This document shows positions 7,240-9,802 of a DNA stretch of 9,802 bases, one piece after another. Every line of letters starts with the position of its first letter. Position 1 is the stretch's first letter. Under the pieces are notes generated by a model. The model did no database searches. It had not been told where the DNA came from and saw only the letters and a list, made by a program, of their open reading frames with translations. The DNA is from Actinomycetota bacterium (lineage in GTDB: Bacteria; Actinomycetota; Actinomycetes; UBA12327), in assembly GCA_003529305.1 (NCBI GenBank), contig DPWC01000080.1:1-9802 (forward strand), in the 5' to 3' direction. A program made the position numbers and the translations under genes.

Positions 7240-7313
7240 TGGGGAGGGTGGGGCTCGAACCCACGACCGACGGATTATGAGTCCGCTGCTCTGACCGGCT
7301 GAGCTACCTCCCC
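7240..7313 (-). tRNA. tRNA with anticodon CAT (Met elongator, or lysidine-type Ile2)
   Basis: The minus strand folds into a 74-base cloverleaf: acceptor GGGGAGG/CCTCCCC (seven pairs), D stem GCTC/GAGC, anticodon stem GCGGA/TCCGT with loop CTCATAA (anticodon CAT), variable CGGTC, T stem GTGGG/CCCAC with loop TTCGAGC, and discriminator A at 7240. The 3' CCA is not encoded (CTA follows the discriminator). It is not an initiator, because the first pair is G-C matched and the anticodon stem lacks three G-C pairs next to the loop. Whether it is elongator Met or Ile read through lysidine cannot be decided by eye. Confidence 0.95.
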
Positions 7314-7323
7314 GGCCCGCGCG

Positions 7324-7329
7324 AGTCTA
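7324..7329 (-). promoter_or_regulatory. Probable -10 element (TAGACT) of the tRNA(CAT) gene
   Basis: On the minus strand TAGACT fits the TANNNT pattern and lies 10 bases before the mature tRNA 5' end. This suits a transcript starting near the tRNA with a very short leader. No convincing -35 is present 16-19 bases upstream. Confidence 0.45.
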
Positions 7330-7369
7330 ATGAGGCGCCATTCCGGTGGCGGTGGCGTCCACGAGGCGC

Positions 7370-7411
7370 GATAGTCCTGCTGTGGGGCCATCGGGGCTCT
7401 GCCTGAGGAGG
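7370..7411 (+). promoter_or_regulatory. Possible -10 (GATAGT) and strong ribosome-binding site for the SRPBCC/DUF169 operon
   Basis: GATAGT (7370-7375) is a four-of-six match to the -10 consensus in the divergent gap between the tRNA and the SRPBCC gene. GAGGAGG at 7405-7411 lies four bases before the GTG start at 7416. The ribosome-binding site is convincing and fixes the start; the -10 is weak and lacks a clear -35. Confidence 0.35.
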
Positions 7412-7415
7412 CACA

Positions 7416-7868
7416 GTGAGCGAGCGCATTGTCGAGACATTCACCGTCACGGTCGACCGGCCGGCGGCTGATGTCTTCGCCGTGGTCAGTGATGTCAATA
7501 ACCACGCCAAGTGGTCTGCTAGCGACTTTCGCATCGACGAGGTCAGCGACTCCGCCTTCGCCACCGGCGCCACCTTCGCCTCCTTTGGCACCGATGCACG
7601 CAAAGGCGAGAACCACCGCAACGATGTCACCGTGTCGACCAACAACTCCCCGCAGGAGTTCGCCCTGACCAGCCTTGACGACGGTGACTCCTACATCAAC
7701 ACCTGGCGGCTCACGGAGAGCGGAGCGGCTACGCAGGTCGACTATGTGGTGGACATGCCCAAGCCCGGCGGACCGATGGGTCTGATGTTCGGCCAGATCT
7801 TCAAGTCCATGATCGCGCCACGCATTCAGGAGAACCTGGAGCGCTTCAAGCAGGTAGCTGAGGCCTGA
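7416..7868 (+). CDS. SRPBCC (START-like) protein, first gene of a two-gene operon
   Basis: The 150-residue product follows the SRPBCC pattern: opening strand VETFTVTVDRPAADVF, the helix AVVSDVNNHAKWSA with the common 'H..W' turn, a run of strands (ATFASFGTD, NDVTVSTNN, EFALTSLDDG, SYINTWRLTE, TQVDYVVDMP), then a long C-terminal helix from about residue 120 to 147 (FGQIFKSMIAPRIQENLERF). The layout suits binding of a hydrophobic or aromatic ligand; no specific enzyme is recognisable. GTG 7416 is preceded by GAGGAGG. The stop is 7 bases from the ATG of the DUF169-PCP_red gene, so the two are almost certainly co-transcribed and may work on the same ligand or cofactor. It differs clearly from the SRPBCC protein at 6836 and is not a recent duplicate. 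Confidence 0.85.
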   Translation: MSERIVETFTVTVDRPAADVFAVVSDVNNHAKWSASDFRIDEVSDSAFATGATFASFGTDARKGENHRNDVTVSTNNSPQEFALTSLDDGDSYINTWRLTESGAATQVDYVVDMPKPGGPMGLMFGQIFKSMIAPRIQENLERFKQVAEA

Positions 7869-7875
7869 GCCGTTC

Positions 7876-8979
7876 ATGACGACAACCACCACCACTGCCC
7901 CACTGGATATTGAAGGCATCGCCAAAGCCCTCGAGGGGAAGGTTCGCGGGCAGGCGGTGGCCGTCACCATCTTCCGCGACCAGATCCATCCCGCGTACGA
8001 GCGCAGTGAGCGCGTGGATGCTTGCGCCATTCTGCGGATCGCCCGCGACGAGAACCGTGCGGTGCACATGGACAGCACCAATCACGACTGCTCGCATGGC
8101 TCCTTCCTTACTGGCTTTGATGATGGCAATGAACTGATCGCCAGCGGACGGCTGCTGCCGGTTTTCATCCCGGCCTACACCGATCACGCTGGACTGGCGG
8201 TCAACAGCGGCAAGTTCCGCCTGCCCACCGGGGTGGTCAAAGGCCTGGGAGCAGCTCCGCTGACCGCAGTTCCAGAAGGCGCCCCCATCGAATGGATCGT
8301 GGTGGTGTGCGAGCCGGTATGGGCCTCGCAGATTGCCGCCGCCCGAGCGGTCGAAGACGGCGTGCAGCCCAACGCGGCCGCCGGATCGTCGTTTTGCACC
8401 GACGCGTTCGTCACTCCGTTCTTTGACGAGAATGTGGTGCTGACCACCGGTGACTTCGGTGGGCGGATGAACAACAAACTGCGGCCCACCGAGATGTTCG
8501 TTATCGTGCCGGCGCGCTGGGCGAACAATCTGGTGTCGATTCTTTCGGCCACGCCCGATGTCAAGGGTCTGTATGAGGCCACTCGCACCGAGGAGTCCGG
8601 CTACTGGGAGCGCAAGCAACAGCGCGAGCAAAAAGCTGCAGATCGTGAGAAGGCCTTTCAGGAAGGCAAGGCCTCAGGTGCGGACGCGGCAGCTGCCAAG
8701 GCCGGCCTGAAGTTGTCGATGGACTGGGACGAGGATGCCATCGGCATGATCGCCAAGGCTCCACGGTTCGTCCGCAAGTTTGCGGTCGGCAATGTCGAAG
8801 ACTTCGCTGAGCAGAACGGCTACGAGCGCATCACCCTCGAGGTAGTTCAGGAGCAGATGGCGCAAGCCGGTGTCAGTGGCATGGGGGGCGGTGACGGCTC
8901 AACGGGTCGACGCGGCCTCTTCGGCCTGTTCGGCTCGCGGCGTCGCGGGAAGGCGCAGGAGTCGGGGCCGCAGGACTAG
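7876..8979 (+). CDS. DUF169 protein with C-terminal PCP_red domain (protochlorophyllide reductase 57 kDa-type)
   Basis: The 367-residue product is cytoplasmic. Residues about 10-235 resemble DUF169 (COG2043): VAVTIF early, then VDACAIL, HDCSHGSF, a WIVVVCEP strand, and SSFCTDAF. The only cysteines are C50, C72, C145 and C174, all inside this domain, which would allow an Fe-S cluster or metal site (inference). A highly charged Lys/Glu/Ala helix (about 237-278) follows. Residues about 282-333 match the PCP_red family (PF08369), the tail of BchB/ChlB: W284, AKAPRFVRKF, VEDFAEQNGYERITLEVVQE. The last 30 residues are a basic, Gly-rich, probably disordered tail. No chlorophyll genes are visible, so a photosynthetic role is unlikely to follow from the domain alone. 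It is the second gene of an operon with an SRPBCC protein. Its 3' end overlaps the convergent membrane-protein gene by 81 bases. The reaction is unknown. Confidence 0.8.
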   Translation: MTTTTTTAPLDIEGIAKALEGKVRGQAVAVTIFRDQIHPAYERSERVDACAILRIARDENRAVHMDSTNHDCSHGSFLTGFDDGNELIASGRLLPVFIPAYTDHAGLAVNSGKFRLPTGVVKGLGAAPLTAVPEGAPIEWIVVVCEPVWASQIAAARAVEDGVQPNAAAGSSFCTDAFVTPFFDENVVLTTGDFGGRMNNKLRPTEMFVIVPARWANNLVSILSATPDVKGLYEATRTEESGYWERKQQREQKAADREKAFQEGKASGADAAAAKAGLKLSMDWDEDAIGMIAKAPRFVRKFAVGNVEDFAEQNGYERITLEVVQEQMAQAGVSGMGGGDGSTGRRGLFGLFGSRRRGKAQESGPQD

Positions 8980-9729
8980 GGCCAGCCCCACCAGCGCGAC
9001 CGAAACGACGATCAACCCCAGCCATCCCACGCCGGCTTGACCGGTGGCAGCCCACCCGATGGCCAGGGCGGTGGCCACCACACCGGTGACATTGACGATG
9101 GTGGTGAAGCCGTGCATCACCTGTTGCCGGGTGCGCACCAACACATCAAGAAAGAACAAAGTGAAGAACACCGAGACCAGTGAGGCAAACACCACGGGTT
9201 GATCTAAGGCGCGAAACAGCAAGACTGCCGAGGCCAGCCCCATGATGGCCTGCACCGGGGCAGTCGGCAGACCGATCAAGTAGAAGTCAGCGAAGACCAG
9301 CACACCCAGGATCACCACACCCCAGACCCATTCGCGGTCTCCAGCCACCGCGAGCACCTGCAAGCCCAGGCCGGCTACGACCAAGGTGTTGAACAGCCAA
9401 TCCAGCAACGACGGCGGCGTACCGGTGAGATACCAGCGGTCAAGGGTGTTCTGCGCGCTTTCACACACACTAGCCACGACAAAAGCCAGTGCCGACCAGA
9501 TCAACAAGTCTGGGCGATCCAGAACTGTTTCGAGGTACGCGCGGTGCGCCGAAACGGCAGCCACCAGCAGGGCTGGCGAGGCAATGGTCAACACATGCGC
9601 GGTGAGCACCCACACGGCTGTGGCACCGGGAAGATCCACCTCGCGTCGTACGGAGCGCCAAGGCTTGACTATGGGATCCACCGCGGCGGTGGACGACCCG
9701 GGCTTCGCCGATGCCGGATCAGTGCTCAC
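8899..9729 (-). CDS. Eight-helix integral membrane protein of unknown function
   Basis: The 276-residue product has a hydrophilic N-terminus (1-34) and about eight hydrophobic segments near residues 36-60, 74-90, 108-128, 134-153, 156-174, 178-197, 208-228 and 232-252, then a charged tail rich in Arg/Glu/Ala. Short Arg-containing loops (for example LVRTRQQ at 197-203) follow the inside-positive pattern. Possible functional residues inside the membrane include E90 in 'SVCESAQN' and D148 in 'FADFY'. I do not recognise a family; an uncharacterised membrane protein is the honest call. The GTG start at 9729-9727 has no ribosome-binding site but has a -10 at leaderless distance. It lies 22 bases downstream of a tRNA-Asn on the same strand, and its last 27 codons overlap the DUF169-PCP_red gene tail to tail. 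Confidence 0.8.
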   Translation of the reverse strand: MSTDPASAKPGSSTAAVDPIVKPWRSVRREVDLPGATAVWVLTAHVLTIASPALLVAAVSAHRAYLETVLDRPDLLIWSALAFVVASVCESAQNTLDRWYLTGTPPSLLDWLFNTLVVAGLGLQVLAVAGDREWVWGVVILGVLVFADFYLIGLPTAPVQAIMGLASAVLLFRALDQPVVFASLVSVFFTLFFLDVLVRTRQQVMHGFTTIVNVTGVVATALAIGWAATGQAGVGWLGLIVVSVALVGLALVLRPRLLRLPATPRAEQAEEAASTR

Positions 9730-9735
9730 GGGATC

Positions 9736-9741
9736 AGGGTA
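9736..9741 (-). promoter_or_regulatory. -10 element (TACCCT) positioned for a leaderless transcript
   Basis: On the minus strand TACCCT fits TANNNT and ends six bases before the GTG start codon, the spacing at which transcription would begin at the first base of the start codon. The lack of any ribosome-binding site before this gene agrees. A -35, if used, would fall inside the tRNA-Asn gene. Read-through from the tRNA is the alternative. Confidence 0.5.
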
Positions 9742-9742
9742 C

Positions 9743-9759
9743 GGGAGCCAGTGGCTCCC
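9743..9759 (-). repeat. Perfect inverted repeat formed by the tRNA-Asn 3' end and its downstream flank
   Basis: GGGAGCCA (9743-9750) and TGGCTCCC (9752-9759) are exact reverse complements around one base. The right arm is the tRNA acceptor 3' strand plus discriminator and encoded CCA; the left arm is the flank. In RNA this could form a hairpin just after the tRNA, acting as a terminator or processing signal without a T-run. Confidence 0.5.
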
Positions 9760-9802
9760 CCGGTTGGACTCGAACCAACAACCTGCCGGTTAACAGCCGG
9801 CT
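9752..9802 (-). tRNA. tRNA-Asn (anticodon GTT), 3' part, cut by the window edge
   Basis: The minus strand shows anticodon stem CCGGC-type arms (GCCGG 5' at 9801-9797, CCGGC 3' at 9789-9785), loop CTGTTAA with anticodon GTT, variable AGGTT, T stem GTTGG/CCAAC with loop TTCGAGT, acceptor 3' strand CGGGGGA, discriminator G (9755), and an encoded CCA (9754-9752). The D arm and 5' acceptor strand lie beyond the window. Confidence 0.93.

Noticed and set aside
7275..8081. Minus-strand frame of 268 codons covering the tRNA and the SRPBCC gene
   Set aside because: Runs through a tRNA gene and opposite two recognisable plus-strand genes; no domain character.
7846..8631. Minus-strand frame of 261 codons opposite the DUF169 domain
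   Set aside because: The plus strand holds recognisable DUF169 and PCP_red motifs; this frame is a codon-bias artefact.
1..9802. CRISPR array, insertion sequence, toxin-antitoxin or phage-defence genes
   Set aside because: No regularly spaced repeats, transposase motifs or small paired genes with such features were seen.

Overview
The window looks like chromosomal DNA of a high-GC Gram-positive bacterium (Actinomycetota), most likely an uncultured one. The reasons are GC-rich codon use, GTG starts, lipoproteins with actinobacterial-type signal peptides, tRNA-flanked short operons, and a TANNNT -10 placed for a leaderless transcript. I cannot name a genus. No insertion sequence, CRISPR array or phage gene is visible.

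Layout. (1) 1-1132, minus strand: the N-terminal part of a large secreted Thr/Asn/Gly-rich protein that runs off the left edge. (2) 1133-1665: a long divergent intergenic region with a 5'-leader hairpin and a cluster of CCAAT-type repeats. (3) 1666-5184, plus strand: a compact three-gene run, comprising a small NTF2-like lipoprotein, an acetolactate-decarboxylase-like protein carrying an extra C-terminal winged-helix domain, and a PAS-PAS-GGDEF-EAL cyclic-di-GMP protein. (4) 5314-6741, plus: an orphan type I periplasmic substrate-binding lipoprotein. (5) 6836-7231, plus: a small SRPBCC protein. (6) 7240-7313, minus: a tRNA with anticodon CAT. (7) 7416-8979, plus: a two-gene operon of a second SRPBCC protein and a protein joining a DUF169 domain (four cysteines) to a C-terminal PCP_red domain, the short domain otherwise found at the end of the BchB/ChlB subunit of dark protochlorophyllide reductase. 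(8) 8899-9729, minus: an eight-helix membrane protein that converges on, and overlaps, the previous gene. (9) 9752-9802, minus: the 3' half of tRNA-Asn(GTT).

How the parts may work together. The middle run suggests a signalling unit. The ALDC-like protein keeps the Zn-binding histidines, the catalytic Glu/Arg and a conserved Thr, but its usual C-terminal tail is replaced by a DNA-binding-type domain. It lies 4 nt from a c-di-GMP enzyme whose EAL half looks intact and whose GGDEF half is degenerate. A 2-acetolactate-like metabolite sensor coupled to c-di-GMP turnover is a testable inference, not something the sequence proves. The second module (SRPBCC plus DUF169-PCP_red) is a candidate for an undescribed redox or hydrophobic-ligand system. 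These two fusions are the most interesting items in the window.
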